From contig WARS01000015.1 of NCBI GenBank assembly GCA_008933995.1, forward strand, positions 14,888,957-14,952,956: a stretch of DNA of 64,000 nucleotides, written 5' to 3'. Shown here piece by piece: positions 1-12,340 of this stretch. How positions within the stretch are numbered: the first letter of the stretch is position 1; each line of letters starts with the position of its first letter. The translations under genes were made by a program, and so were the position numbers. The notes below the pieces were generated by a model, which saw only the letters and a program-made list of their open reading frames with translations, was not told the DNA's origin and made no database searches. This DNA is from Datnioides undecimradiatus (lineage: Eukaryota; Chordata; Actinopteri; Lobotiformes; Datnioididae).

Positions 1-1880
1 ATCACACAATCATGAAAGCCTTAATGTACAGCATTGATTCAGGTCATTGTTAAGCTGTCTGTTGGTTGAGCTGTTGCGCCACAGCAGCTAGCCGTGTCTA
101 AAGAAAGAGCTCTAAAACTCCACTGTACACTTTCTGCTCAGCAGAGTAGCTGCTGAAGACAGTGAAGCATTTAGCAGCTAAAAGGTCAGGTTTCGTTCAG
201 AAGCTGTTAGAGACCAAAACCAACGTTAAAAGAAAGCGAATGCTGGACGTACATCAGTCAGATGGACAGGAACATGACTCCTTGTGTCTGATGATATGTG
301 TTCACTACTTTCTAAAGAAAAATCATGTATTGTGGTTTTAAGGCTACCATCAGCCAGCCCTAAACAACTAGGATTACTGTTGAAGCTAATATTTTGACAA
401 TAAAGGCTGGAGTTGGTCTGCTTGATCACCTGTTTGGCATATTAAGGGTGATAAAACAACAGCTGAAAAATTGGGTATAAGGCATCAATCCTCTATTTAT
501 TCAACAAATTTATTTATTTTTTCACATCTGGTTTTTCTCTTCTTCCACAAGCAAGGGATCATGGGTTGGTGAACCTGACTGTGGCAGCTAAATATTTTAC
601 TATATACTCTTAATTTCAACTGTAAGCATAGAGTGCTTTTATCTGTGTGATGTTTTTTGGAATATAAATACAAGATACTGTCTATATGTCCTCTCACATA
701 GATGCACAACTTAGGGATTGTTTATCCTTGGTAATCAGCCTGCCCTCTTTTTGGTCCGTTCAATATTATTACATGTAATGTAAGGCAAAGCAAATCACTA
801 GCACTGTCAGATGGCACTGACACTGCAAAGTCTGTATTTTTTACAGTCTTAAACCTGTAACTATACTCCACATGCTCTGTCAAATGACTGGGGGAAAGAT
901 GATAACTTGGGGGGGGGCACACGAAACATAATGTCAGCAATAACACAAAGGACCTTGGTTTAACATTTCAGCCTGTACTTTGTCCCTGCTACAGCCCAGA
1001 GCAGAGCCAGCACTGGCCTGCTGCTACACTCTGACCCGCCCATCCACAGGCTCTGCTTCACCATCTGAGGTTTGGAAATATGTGTGTGTGCTGCACATGT
1101 ACACAGTCCACAAAAATACAGGGAGAGCTGAAAATATTTCACTGCCCACAAACAAACGCTTCATGTTGAGTGCTTTGGGGCAGAAATTCAAATAAAGTTG
1201 TATTTTCTTTTCCTACACCACAGACGATCGGTGTGGATATAAGAATAAGATTACATTTATCTTGTAGACATGTAGTAGTATAGGTCACAAAGAGAGTGGG
1301 CTTGGCCTATATTCAAAATACAGCCACGTCTTTCATCATTTGGATGCTTTAGTACCAATAAGGGAAAAATCTTACTGCAACAGCATGTGTCATAATGTGC
1401 TTCTGACTTTTAGGAAACAGTTTGTGTTCATTTCTTTGCCAATTTAAAGTGAAAATTATCACTCAAGATCAGTTTTAGACCTTGCTCTTGGGCTGAATGG
1501 GACCAAACCTCTGCCCCTATACTTTTGTCCATGTGTGTAAATGAATAATTAAGAAATTGACAGAACAAACTTACTTTTAGCTTAAGTCATATAAAATGTT
1601 TTTAAAATGAGTTTAAAATTTTAAAAAAAATTTTTTTAAAGTAAAATTTGTATGATGATGCACACACATCTACAAGAGTCCATGGCTTTTTATATTCTAT
1701 TGTTAAACAAGAGTCATTTGAAACTTCTAGTTTTATGGCACTGAAGAATGGAAGAATTAGATTATCTGGTTTTATCACTTTTGTTACCAGCACCATTATA
1801 ACTGAGCAATGACAGTTTAGTTTCTGCAGTTTAATCTGTCTCAATTAAACTGAACATAGTCACATACTGTCTCGCTCTCT

Positions 1881-1884
<4 letters not shown>
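1..1884. other. Noncoding stretch, no gene seen
   Basis: All frames on both strands are closed at short intervals and no recognisable protein family, RNA gene or transposon appears. The stretch has mixed composition, with an A/T homopolymer palindrome near 1612-1640 and a G-run near 910. It looks like ordinary intergenic or intronic vertebrate DNA. Confidence 0.6.

Positions 1885-1939
<55 letters not shown>
1885..1939. repeat. (CA)n microsatellite, about 27 units
   Basis: An uninterrupted CA dinucleotide run of 55 bases, preceded by a short CT-rich lead (CTCGCTCTCTC). Pure runs of this length are typically polymorphic in fish, and alternating CA/TG can adopt Z-DNA. No gene abuts it. Confidence 0.98.
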
Positions 1940-1942
<3 letters not shown>

Positions 1943-2970
1943 CACGGGGATACATTGAAACAGTGAGACTGGAGACTATGTGACCTCAAAACAAGCAAGT
2001 ATAAGTTGCACAGCTATAAATTTGATTAAATAAGACAAAGGACAAGAGGATTATATTATATATATTATACAACAGGGCAGCTCCCTTTATCCACCTGACC
2101 TGTTGTTCCCATAGACTTCCCATAGCAATGTCCCTGGTTATTCAGCTATTTACGCATCATAGCATCACGGCCATGTCTGCCTGGGTGTTGGAGCTGGAGC
2201 TGATAAACACCACTGCGGAGTCATTTGACACAGAATGAATGCTGGTTCTACATATTCACACAGACAACAAAAGCCAGATGTTAGCAGGTGTTAGCGTGTT
2301 TTTTGTGCAGTGTGAGAAGAGCTTAGAGGCCTCCCTCTGTCACGCAGCGATTCTCCTGTGGGATGCCTCAGTGGTACAGTCAAGTAGTTTTTAATATTTG
2401 GCAACTTTTCCATGATTATTGTCCTGATGTTTTGGCCTGCTGCTCAATGGGTGCCTGCACTTTGGCTTCACAGATAACCAAAGTATGTTAATCCTGACTT
2501 CTGACTTTCCCCTGTTGTCTGCACTCAGAGTTCCCTGCTCATTTGCTGGCAAAAGTCTGCCGGATGACTTCTTCTTCTGCCGGCTCTACAAACATTGTTG
2601 GATCTGCAGACTGTACTTTCACATTGTTTGTATGCGCGCCTCTATGGAGAGTTAAGAGAGGAAGCTCAGATAAACCTGTCAAAACCAGGCTCATCAGATA
2701 TTAATCAAGATTCGTTCACAGCTTTGCTTATTTCTGACCCAAAATGTTTTCAGAAACACATTTTACTGTTTTGTTTCTTTCCAGCTTGAAAACTGAGGAG
2801 ACAGTTGTTCGTTTAGTCCCAATGCATCCTGGTTGTTGTTGGTTTTCCACCTTTTGAGCAAAAGCGAATTTCAAAGCTCTGTTTTCTATAATTTTGTAGC
2901 ACCGATTTCATGAATATTTGTATTTTTCTACGTCACAGGCAGCCATCTTTCCAGTGGTAAACACTTCTTT
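1940..2970. other. Noncoding stretch, no gene seen
   Basis: Short frames only and no family recognised. A tRNA A-box-like phrase at about 2366-2384 has no matching B box downstream. Confidence 0.55.
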
Positions 2971-3021
2971 AAGACATTTTCACATTTAAGACATTTTCAC
3001 ATTTAAGACATTTTCACATTT
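2971..3021 (+). repeat. Perfect 17-bp tandem triplicate
   Basis: Three identical, directly abutting copies of the 17-mer AAGACATTTTCACATTT lie at 2971-2987, 2988-3004 and 3005-3021. Identity is complete, so the array is young or is being homogenised. It sits 30 bp before a large CA-rich block, and the two together make an unstable repeat cluster. Confidence 0.97.
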
Positions 3022-3050
3022 ATCAGGACCCTTAAGACTTCCTTCTACGC

Positions 3051-3290
3051 ACACACACACATAGTCAAACACACATATGCTACAATGCACACATGCAAAC
3101 ACACACACACACACACACACACTGAAAAGCCACCCCTTCCTCATCTTCACAGTTCTCAGTCATAAAACCCTCCCCTCTCAACACCCACACATTTTCACCC
3201 TCTGCTTTTCCAAGTTCTTACCCCCCTCTTGCCCCCATACACACACACACACACACACATGCACACACACACACACACACACACGCGCAT

Positions 3291-3339
<49 letters not shown>

Positions 3340-3366
3340 TGCACACACACACACGCACACACACAC
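3051..3366. repeat. Compound (CA)n microsatellite cluster
   Basis: CA runs occur at 3051-3060, 3099-3122 and 3239-3366. The last is interrupted by GCGCATG and GCACATG variants repeated at intervals, showing duplication of an interrupted unit rather than simple slippage alone. The open frames across it, giving Thr-His or Cys-Val strings, are artefacts of the repeat. It has strong Z-DNA potential because of the alternating purine-pyrimidine and GCGC steps. Confidence 0.97.
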
Positions 3367-4964
3367 CTCCTCAACCAAACTGCTTGAGCCACTTGCCTGC
3401 CAGGGAGGCAAGATGGCCCTCCAGCCCTCCAGCCAATCAGACAGCTTGGCTCGCACAGGAGATCACAGGCCAGCTGATCCAGCCTCCCCGACTTCTTTCT
3501 TCGTCTGCTCTTCTGGAAATATTTGGACGCGAGTGCAACATCGCCGATCAAGCTTCGTGGGTCTGCTGGAGAGAGAGAGAGAGCAAGAGAGGGATGTTTG
3601 GATGTGTAGTATGGTTTAAGAATAGTGTCCTTATGAAGGACTAATGACGGTGTGTGTGTTTATAATGCATGTCCTTGAGTGTATGCATATAGAGGGGGGA
3701 TTGTTTTATTTCTTACTTAAGTTCAATGAAGACACTGATGATATATTCACTCCCGTGATATCATGTTCATGAGTCAGGTTAAGTAAACTCATCAATAATA
3801 TCGTCCAGTATAATACTGTCAATTCTCAAATTAAAGCCAGTATTCACGTAACCATCAAGTTTCAAACAATGGCTTTACATACAAAAGGTGGTTGCTAATA
3901 AAGGCTGTGTAAACTATATTTAAGCCGCTGGGAGTCAAGAAAAGTTACTAATTCTGAATTTATCAGCACTGCAGACAGAATCTGCATTGAGTTTGCTTTA
4001 AGAGCACACAGGAGATCAGAAAATAAAAGTAAAAGAAGGTAGTTTTCTCCTTAAATATGATCAAATATACCAAGGGCAACAAACAATAATATTAGTATTA
4101 TAAATGCTGCAAATACGTTTCTAAATAAAGACTTGGTTATCTACATTTGAAGTGAAGACCCTGGCCACTATTTGGGAATTTGGGTAAGAAAACATGACAC
4201 TGTGCACCAACAACTGGCTCATGAATCTGAGCACTGTTGCTGACTAACAACACTTGGACCCAGTGACCACACACAGCACCTCTGCTTTGAATCCTCTCCC
4301 ACCTTTCGACTAAACTGAGGTGGTTCTTCAATGTGTTAGCGGCTAGCTCGTCAACTAACAAAATATAAACTGTAAATATGACAATTGTGGGGCTAAATAG
4401 TGTTTATTTCACTTTTGGTGCAGGAAGCAAGCCACTGCAAACTGCTGCAAGTCTTTTTTGCTTAAAATAAGAGCACCGTCCTCCTGTTTTGTGCCATAAA
4501 ATTATCCGCACAGATGTGGGTTTCTCTCCAAATTGTAAAACGTGAAAATGCAGAATGGAGGCCAATACATATTGACAGTCTGATGAGTCTCACTTGATGA
4601 AAGAAAACATAGTAATATCTCCAAATTTACAGTTAGCTCTGCAAAACAAGCTCTTGGGAAGTCCTGGGACTTCAATCACAGGATGGTGTTCCCTTACTCA
4701 TCATCAATAACTTGCTACTGTACTGTGTACTGCACACTGACCAGACTTCATGGTTATTTTCCTCTCAGCTGCACAGAAGCATTTTGGCACTGCAGGCACT
4801 CAGCTGATGCTTCTATCCACGGCAATTTACGATGCCTGAAACAGCAGAATGAGCTTCATCTTACAGATCACCAACACCACAAGCGGCCAATAAGTGAGGA
4901 GTGCATGCTCACGCTCGCCTTGGTTTGTATCCGGTGTGACACACTCGCCCTGTTTGTCTTCCAG
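3367..4964. other. Noncoding stretch, no gene seen
   Basis: Mostly unique sequence with a small GA run near 3570-3583. No coding signature, RNA gene or recognisable mobile element. Confidence 0.5.
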
Positions 4965-5142
4965 CCTGCAGCTGGCGGTGGAAATGCTGATCATGCTAAG
5001 TGGCATGTGGCTGAGATGCAGAAAAACATGCTCGAGTTGTTCCACCTTGAAATTTGCTTTTGCTCTTTCAAAGAGAAAAATTAGACAAGGGAGGAGAGCG
5101 AGATTTTCCAAACGAGAGAAGCTACAGAAACCCTATTTTTAG
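4965..5142 (+). other. Possible terminal exon of an unknown transcript (weak)
   Basis: A good acceptor-like site (pyrimidine tract CTGTTTGTCTTCCAG) ends at 4964. Two overlapping plus-strand frames are then open, one to about 5084 and one to 5142. Neither translation resembles a family I know. Two frames being open at once argues that openness here is compositional. A noncoding RNA exon or a cryptic splice site is equally possible. Confidence 0.12.
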
Positions 5143-6139
5143 ATTTTCATGGTTTCTCTGCGTACACATCAATGATTAGGTGTATAACAGCTAGGTAGAA
5201 GTTTTTTTGGTTTGAAAATCTCTTTTACAGACTCTAAGTGTTATAATGTGGGTACTACAATCAGTGCAATTTGCAACTTTTGGAGTAGACAGCTTACAAT
5301 TTAAAGTAATGTCAGATATTACTCATGACAAACAACCACTACTAGTAGTAGAAATGTATTATGACTTTTCAAGACTCTCAAAGTTTCTTTGGCTAAACTA
5401 AAAACATGTAAAAATGGGGCCTGAATGGAAATGAAACTCCCATGGTTACACAATCAGTGTAAAAGATGAATACAGTCTGTTTTCCTGATAAAAAGGTCAA
5501 AGGTAGAAGCAAGTGTACAAAAAACGATCAAGACAGAGGTTAACTACAACTCCCGAGGCCCCTGACTGTCTGAAACGTTTGGTCTCTGAGCATGAAACCC
5601 TGCTGTAAAAATGGCTGAGGGTGAGCTGCCAACACTTTGTGGAAACCTAATAAACCATCCATCAGTTTGGATCAGTTCAGTTTTAGATTCATGAAGACTT
5701 TTGGAAAAATAAAGCAGCTACGCCACACCATTTTGTTCTGAATTTGCTACAGCTTTCATTTACCCCTCCGACTGGATTCCTTATTATAGCAGCCATGGTT
5801 GTTGAGGTATTTTATGCCATCTGCCATAACAATAACATGATTTGTACAGAAACGCAGTTGAAATACCCAGAACGAGCACTTTTTGTACTTTAGTCCTGAC
5901 TCTGATGACATTGTCTAAAAACTGAATAAATACCCAAACTATGTGTTTATGTTAGTTTATGTTGTGATATGGTGAATAAAACCATTACTTAACTGAAGAG
6001 TATAGCTGTATTCACTTTGATTAAATACAGTGTCAGCTTGTAAAACACACACATCCGTATATGTCTCGAGACAGCCATCTGTACACAAACACACTTCATG
6101 GCACACACTCTGAAGTGAAAATCACATCCCTGTTCTACC
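5143..6139. other. Noncoding stretch with one DR1-like site
   Basis: No gene seen. At 5494-5506 there is AGGTCA-A-AGGTAG, a near DR1 nuclear-receptor site, which could be chance. Otherwise ordinary AT-leaning sequence. Confidence 0.5.
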
Positions 6140-6400
6140 GGGAGGGGAAACTGTTGTGTGATTATGATGAACTGGTTAAACCGCAATTACGCCGGCGAGC
6201 GATGGGAGAGGAGACGACAGCAGTTTAGACGACAATTTGGGAGGCGGCTGCCGTGGCTGCTGCAGCTGGGGCCTGTTTTAATGCAGTAATTGATAGACTC
6301 TGCCAGTCACTAGTGGGTTCAGAATTAAAACTCAAATTATCATCATTAGGAACCCCCCTAATTGCTGCATCAAATGCACATCAACGTTTTTGTTTTTCAT
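6140..6400. promoter_or_regulatory. CNE-like candidate enhancer
   Basis: The texture changes to low-repeat sequence with several homeodomain cores (CAGTAATTGAT near 6285, CCTAATTGC near 6357, AATTA repeats) and a GC-richer centre. No frame is coding. Such clustering is typical of vertebrate conserved noncoding elements. Conservation itself is not visible here. Confidence 0.35.
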
Positions 6401-6439
6401 TATAAAATTACACTTGTGTTATCTAACTTCATCAGCTGC

Positions 6440-6800
6440 ATTGACAACGTCCACTAAGGCCTCGTCAGTGATTTGAGAAGGATGGGGTTCTTTTTGTCCA
6501 TCGTCTACCTACTCGCACACTCACTGCGCTGACAGTTAATGAACACGTGATAGATGTCTGTCAGATGGGGGCCCAAAAACCACTTTCTGCTGTTGATGCA
6601 AACCATAAACACAATGCAATCCTACTTCACATAAATGCAGTACAGCCAAGCTGAAAGCGCTCTCGTTTGGATGACTTATGGATCACTGGGAACGGTGGCT
6701 CTGCCCATTTAATGCCTAATAAAGTCCACTCAGTGGTAACATCTGCATTCATTGCGGTGATGGCTCTGAACGCTTCCAGATCACACTGAAAAATAAAACG
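6440..6800. promoter_or_regulatory. CNE-like candidate enhancer
   Basis: Low-repeat noncoding sequence with an E-box-like CACGTG at about 6544, CTGTCAG (TALE/MEIS-like) near 6558, and CCATTTAATGCC-type AT cores near 6707. Frames are broken. Called on texture and motif density only. Confidence 0.3.
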
Positions 6801-8199
6801 ACTTGCTCCACGCGCCGGCAATGGTAAGGAAGGTAAAAGAACCATCATATTGTTATATATCATCAGTAATATATTTCTTTTTAAGATAAGCATATCCACT
6901 ACATCAGTGGTTCCAAAAGTTGGACAGTGCAACATTTGTTTCATCCTTTAAGCGTGCTATAGTTAAGGAAAAGAGAGGAGACAAATGCTGCACACAATTT
7001 GCAAGTGAGACAGAGGAAGCATGTGAAAAGCATAGTCCTAGTATTTCCATTCTGAGTCCAAAATGTCATCTCTTAAATGCTTCTCTTGTCCAACAGTCTA
7101 AAACCCAAACACTCTTTGTTTACTATCTATAATGACAAAGAAAAGCAGCAAATCGTTGCATTTAGCTGCAAACTGGAACCTGCAAATACAGGATATTTTT
7201 CTTTGAAAAAACTGAAACAAGTTAAATGATATGACGATCAAAGTGAATTCTCTTTTCATCAGCTAATTGACTAGTTAAACTTTAACCTTTTAAGAAACAA
7301 GGCACAGAAACATCAAACCTAAAGGACAAATTAACTGACCACATGCCGTAAATGTGAGACTAAGTGACACTGAACAAAACAACTGTTAAACATTCTGCTG
7401 TCCAGAGAGGAACAAGGTTATACGTCAGTGTGGAAATGTAAAAGCTAAACTGTTGTGAAAGCCTACTTTATCCTGCAATCGACAGAGTCTCCTTGCCCCA
7501 AGCTAATTCTGTGTCTTTGTCTGTGTCAACCTTAGTGTGTGTGTGTGTGTGGTTCATACAGTAAGCATGCACACTGAACATACTGTGTGTATATGCTGAA
7601 CAAGCTAATCTTCTGTCAGACCAACAAGACCATGTGTGTTTTTTTGTGGGCGTGTCTGTGTATGTGCGTGCATGTGTGTGTGTGCCCTTGACAGCAGCCC
7701 TGACCTGCTGTTATCCAGCTGTAACACAGTCAAACACTGAACAATCAGCCTTTGCAGTGATGCCAAGCAGTTAGCAATATGTAAATCAGTATATAGTCTG
7801 TCAACAGTGGGGTTAAATTGGTAAAATATAACATATGACCACAGTAGCTGCCACCAAACTACATATCAGGCATAAATTAACAGAGGAGAAATAATATGGA
7901 GCACCCATTATAACGGTATTTTATATATTTTTGTGATTTAATGTGTACATGAAAAATTCTGATCCTTTCTATGTTTTTTTTTTTGACATCATTGCATCTC
8001 TCTGGAAAACCATTGCAATGCGATCATACTGTATATAGCATAAATCTGAATTTACACTGGTCACAGTTTTTCAGTGGCATCTTTCAAAAGCTTACTGTAA
8101 GTTGTGGTGTGTTCAACACCCATAACAGAGAGTTGTATTCACAAGTGCCTTGAACACAGAGCCCATCTTCTTCAAGAGTTTTTTTTTTTTCCTCACTAA
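6801..8199. other. Noncoding stretch, no gene seen
   Basis: No gene. It holds a short (GT)8 at 7535-7551 and an imperfect TG-rich patch at 7633-7684 (TGTGTG mixed with CGTG and CATG). The AT-rich part at 7800-8000 shows nothing identifiable. Confidence 0.55.
7535..7551. repeat. Short (GT)n microsatellite
   Basis: A 17-base uninterrupted GT run, followed about 80 bp later by an imperfect TG-rich patch. Too short to be strongly unstable. Confidence 0.9.
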
Positions 8200-8460
8200 A
8201 ACCTGGCCCAATTAGAGAATATTAATGATTGTTAAATGTGCATATGCTGGAGCTGGAAAATGGGAAGGTTAATAGACAGGCAGCGTCACACGATCGCATT
8301 TATCAGTTTCTATTTATCTCTCCTTGGGAGGTGGCAGGTTTACAGTAAATACCTTCTGTCCCCCTAATTTCCTAATGATGGTGATAATGATGGAGAATGG
8401 CGCAGTCATTAGCAAGGACAGGCTCTGTGCATCACTCTGTCAGCTACGTCTCTCCCAGGC
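8200..8460. promoter_or_regulatory. CNE-like candidate enhancer
   Basis: Sequence of even complexity with CCCAATTAGAG, TATTAATGATTG, CCTAATTTCCTAATGATGG and CAGTCATTAGC, a run of homeodomain-type cores spaced about 20-60 bp apart. No coding frame. It ends at a GA microsatellite. Confidence 0.4.
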
Positions 8461-8530
8461 CCACAATGAGAAGTGATGGGGCCCAGCTGTTCCCCACATC
8501 CTCTCCCCAAACTGAACCTCTCTGAGAGAC

Positions 8531-8575
8531 TGAGAGAGAGAGAGAGAGAGGGAGAGGGAGAGAGTGAGAGAGAGA
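8531..8575. repeat. Imperfect (GA)n microsatellite
   Basis: A GA-dominated run with GGAGAGGG interruptions. The complementary CT strand gives Ser-Leu strings in overlapping frames that are not genes. Polypurine character allows triplex (H-DNA) structure. Confidence 0.95.
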
Positions 8576-8729
8576 TGTAGACGGGGTGGGTGGAGACAAG
8601 GTAAGAAAAGGACAGAGAGATGCAGGGAAAGTACAAAGATCTCCAGAGACAAAGACAAGAAAGGAGACATGAATACTTACCAACAAAGAGAGGACACAAA
8701 GTGTCACAAGACTGTTATTAAGAAATGAT

Positions 8730-9010
8730 CCCATTAGCCAACTTAGCTATTAACTGAGAACAACAAAATCATCCACGTGTCCCTACTAAACTGTTCACAC
8801 AGGTGGCCCATGCAGATGCAATATTCACCAGCCCACATGCTAACACTTTGGAATGCGCTTAGAAAGTAATAGTCTCCTTGCTAACAAATTCCTCTAGTAT
8901 GCACCTTACTGAGTAATGGCAGTCAACAAGCTAACACTGAAGTTTGGACTTTATCTGCAGATAATATGATGCTAACATTTTAGCATACCCATTGATGTTA
9001 GCTACTCATT
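8730..9010. mobile_element. Possible old interspersed-repeat debris (weak)
   Basis: GCTAAC-type phrases recur: near 8838, 8880, 8930, 8968 and, inverted, near 8998. Recurrent GCTAACA phrases are typical of degraded non-autonomous fish repeats. No terminal repeats or target duplications could be found, so the call is tentative. Confidence 0.2.
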
Positions 9011-10229
9011 GCTGCTGGCGGTCTATGCAGATTTCTGTGCCACTAATCATGTGCAGTGCAGCATTTATGGCCATGCGGACAGTTCCCCCTAACTACAAAC
9101 TGCCCATGTGTACCCCCAGTCTAGGTAATGAAATGCTTGTGCTACTATCCTCCTACACGCCTGTGTTGGAGGATATTAAGGATCTTTGCTCATGCTAAAA
9201 CAACAGCATACATATTGAGTGACTGTAGGCTGGATAATACTAAAACTTTACACTTCATCAAAACTTTGGCACACAGTGTCTGATACAGTACATTCTATGC
9301 TCAGAGATTTTAATTCTGACATATTAATTTGGGACGCTGCCTTAGGTTTTCATACACATACTTCAACATGCATTGTACTGATTAAGAGTAGTGAGCATGC
9401 ATTAATATGCTGAGTGACAAAAGAAAGTATATTCAAATAAAATAAAAAAGATTTACACAGAGCAATGTCAAGCTTCTTACTGCTCCAAATATTATTCAAG
9501 ATAGTATACTAAAGCTTAGTACTTTAAGGGATAGCTGGACTGTTAATGATAAAACCTAATCTAATCAAAGCTTTGTACATTCCTTTACATATAAGCAGTG
9601 TCATAGTCAGTATTTGTCCTATGTTTCATTCATTCTCCCCCATTGCTCTCTACACCTTTATCGTTTTTATGATTTTATTTTTAATATTCCTTTCCTTTTC
9701 TCTGGTGCTCTCACCCCCTTCTCTCTCACTGTACTTCTGTTTATTGCACACGCTCTCATTGTCTCCACCGTCTCAATTAGCAGTCTACATCTCAAAGCAT
9801 TACTTTCACCCTGGTGGAACATGTTACAATTAGAGCTGATAGCTAAATATTCCTCTTTTGCAATAGATTAATTTGAGAGCAAGACTTATCAGACAGGTCT
9901 TACTTGTCCTGTGTAGCGATAGCTTTCAGTAAAAGGAACAATGGTATTGAGAAGTCTGAAAGGAAGGCTGCCATTATCAGAATGAAAGTTAAACTCTCGG
10001 TTCACTCTATTTAGTGGCAATTACAACATTTTCATTTGTCTTTCTTCTTCTATTAACAGTCATTTTCCTCATGTTAATCTTTATGTTCAGAGTATTGTAT
10101 CCTTCAGAGGTGCATATTGGCAATTGGACGCCAAAGGCAGCACTCACATTGTACTGCATAAACCTCAAGATGAAATAATTATACTCTAAAAAAAAAAATC
10201 AGTGTGCACTTTTAAAACTGGCGATGTTC
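9011..10229. other. Noncoding stretch, no gene seen
   Basis: Frames are short or low-complexity (pyrimidine-rich 9600-9780). A poly-A of about 11 lies near 10188. No RNA gene or mobile element recognised. Confidence 0.5.
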
Positions 10230-10550
10230 AAAAATTTCAAAGTCACCTCTGATGAATAGCGCAGGGTGATTAATTCATGATGGGATACGCCACCTTGTCA
10301 GGCCGAGCTTTTCACTGGGTAATGGCAACACATACATAATAGAACAGTGGTTCTCTGCCTCCCTACATTGTCTGAGTGACTTCAAAGGAATTAAAAATGG
10401 AGCCATCAAATTACATCTGTTGTGTTACTTTGTTCAAACAGTTGTTTCGAAACGGGAAAGTGGATCACATCGAATTGTCTCACAGTGAGAGGCTAAGATG
10501 AATTCAGTCAACAAATTAAAAGGTTGTAAAAGATACAAAGGATTTGATTT
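10230..10550. promoter_or_regulatory. CNE-like candidate enhancer
   Basis: GGTGATTAATTCATGATGG near 10265 combines two homeodomain cores. GGTAATGGC and AGGAATTAAAAATGG follow. Broken frames and no repeats. Inferred from texture only. Confidence 0.3.
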
Positions 10551-10799
10551 GTTTTTTTTGAATAAATATCAAGTCTCCCTTCATTAGAAAATTCACAATT
10601 TGAGTTTTAATAAGCGCAACAAAATAAAATTTTTGCATCTAATATCTATTCTGCGTGATATCTGATGTGTAATCAAAGAGTTCAAATTAAATTTTTAAAA
10701 AATATTTTTTCTTAAAACTGCAGCAGCAGCATGCAGTAATGACTGGACTCCTTTGTACATCTCTCTTTCACTAAAAGAGTGAACAGTCAGTTCAGCAGT

Positions 10800-11720
10800 A
10801 GAGTGACCTTTTCTCTAAACTCTCCAATAACTCTCCGGCTGACAGGCCGAATGAGCAGATGATCCCGGACTCCTTCATGGTGTGTTGCGACTGCACTCAG
10901 TGCAAAATGACAAGTGAATCAAGCTTCTATTTTTACCTCCGGGTGGGGAACTTGTGTCACTCTCGACCACTGCACCCAAGAAAATCAGCCATGAAGTTTG
11001 GTTTTGGGCAATCTGACCGCTGACACCGCAGAGCTGTCACTGCAATGCCCTTCCCCTCCATCAACCAATCCCCCGCCTCGACCTCGCACCACTCCTCACA
11101 CCTGACTGGCACCAGGGGTAGCGTGCCGGGCCAAAAGCGTGATTGACACCTCGACCGATCCTCTGTAAACACCTTGAGATCTCAGCACCTCCAGCAGGGA
11201 AGATCAGTGACTTGTGTGAAAGAGGCCTCTCCTCCTGGCCTCGGCTCAAGTCTGCTGGCGCTCGCTATGATGCAGGCTGACTTGTCAGAGGGAGTAACAA
11301 GATGCTGAGTGACTTAGCACCTCTGGAAATGTCAGCCCCCGAGCCGGCGGACGCCAGGCTGAGTGGAGTAGGGAGTGCACAGACCCCACTGCGACTGGCT
11401 CAGCTGCTGCCTGTAAGAAGCAGGGAGGACAACACATACGCTCGACAAGACAAGACAAGCAGCAGAGATGAACCGGGCCCTGACGACGCATTCTCGCCCC
11501 ATTCCCCCAGATTTCTGCCACACGTCTTACGCTTGCTTCTCTTTTCGGAGAAGTGCATCTGCTATCGTCCAGCTGCTACTGTGGCTGAAACGGACCTTTG
11601 CTGCCCTAGTGCCCGATGTGCAGGGGTACGACAAAGTCCATGGGTGATGATGATGTGGGCAAAAGCAGAAACCGGAGCATGCCTAAGTGCCCCATTATTG
11701 CTCTAGTGAATCATGTTAAA
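10800..11720. other. GC-elevated noncoding segment
   Basis: Locally richer in GC and CpG than its flanks, with one plus-strand frame of 134 codons (11302-11706) and competing minus-strand frames. None has family resemblance, and competing openness suggests composition rather than coding. It could be an isolated regulatory segment or a noncoding exon. Confidence 0.3.
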
Positions 11721-11989
11721 GGAGACAAGGCGCAAAAGAGACACCCAACACAGAGGGGAACTCAGTCACGGCACAGTCTGTCAGACTGCAGTTATTTACC
11801 ATGCCGACAAACACATTTTTTCTCTCCCCGAGGAAACTCGAGGATGTATAACGCAACATATTTAGTGCTACATATTTATAGAAGTCAAGCAGAAAGTCAG
11901 TTTGGTGAAGCATTAAGGAATCAGGAGATGCAGAAAAGAAAGCTTTTACAAAAAGAGAGAGAAGAGAGAGACTCCGGAGCGTGATGATG

Positions 11990-12340
11990 CTCAGTAAAAT
12001 CTAATGGGCTGTTTACTCACCGCCTGCCGAGATCCACACTGCTACATTGACTCTTGATTTATATTTTCTGATTCATAGAGGCGCATGCATCTTACTTTAA
12101 TCAAGGTTCTCCCCTATCACCCCCCTCCCATCCCCTACATCTCGCTGGCTGCCATCCTTTTTTCCTCCACAATGCACATTAACAGCAAAAAATATAATCA
12201 GTTTTATGACAGACTATGTTTTTAGCACATGATGGGTGAATATAGCATTTTGAAAATGGCCCGTCCCTATCCTCAATCTCCAAATAGATTCGCTGGGATG
12301 GAAGGCAATATCAGCTGAGAGGACACGGTCTCAAGGGTGT
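11990..12340. promoter_or_regulatory. CNE-like candidate regulatory block
   Basis: Two low-repeat pieces (about 11990-12110 and 12200-12340) contain GCGCATGCATC near 12080, TACTTTAATCAAGG near 12093 and AGCACATGATGG near 12226, separated by a C-rich patch. No coding frame. Confidence 0.25.

Noticed and set aside
2362-2384. tRNA/SINE A-box-like phrase
   Set aside because: No B box within 30-70 bases and no SINE body after it.
3077-3619. A 180-codon plus-strand frame and overlapping minus-strand frames
   Set aside because: They arise from CA/TG microsatellite translation (Thr-His and Cys-Val strings). No domain and no conserved flanks.
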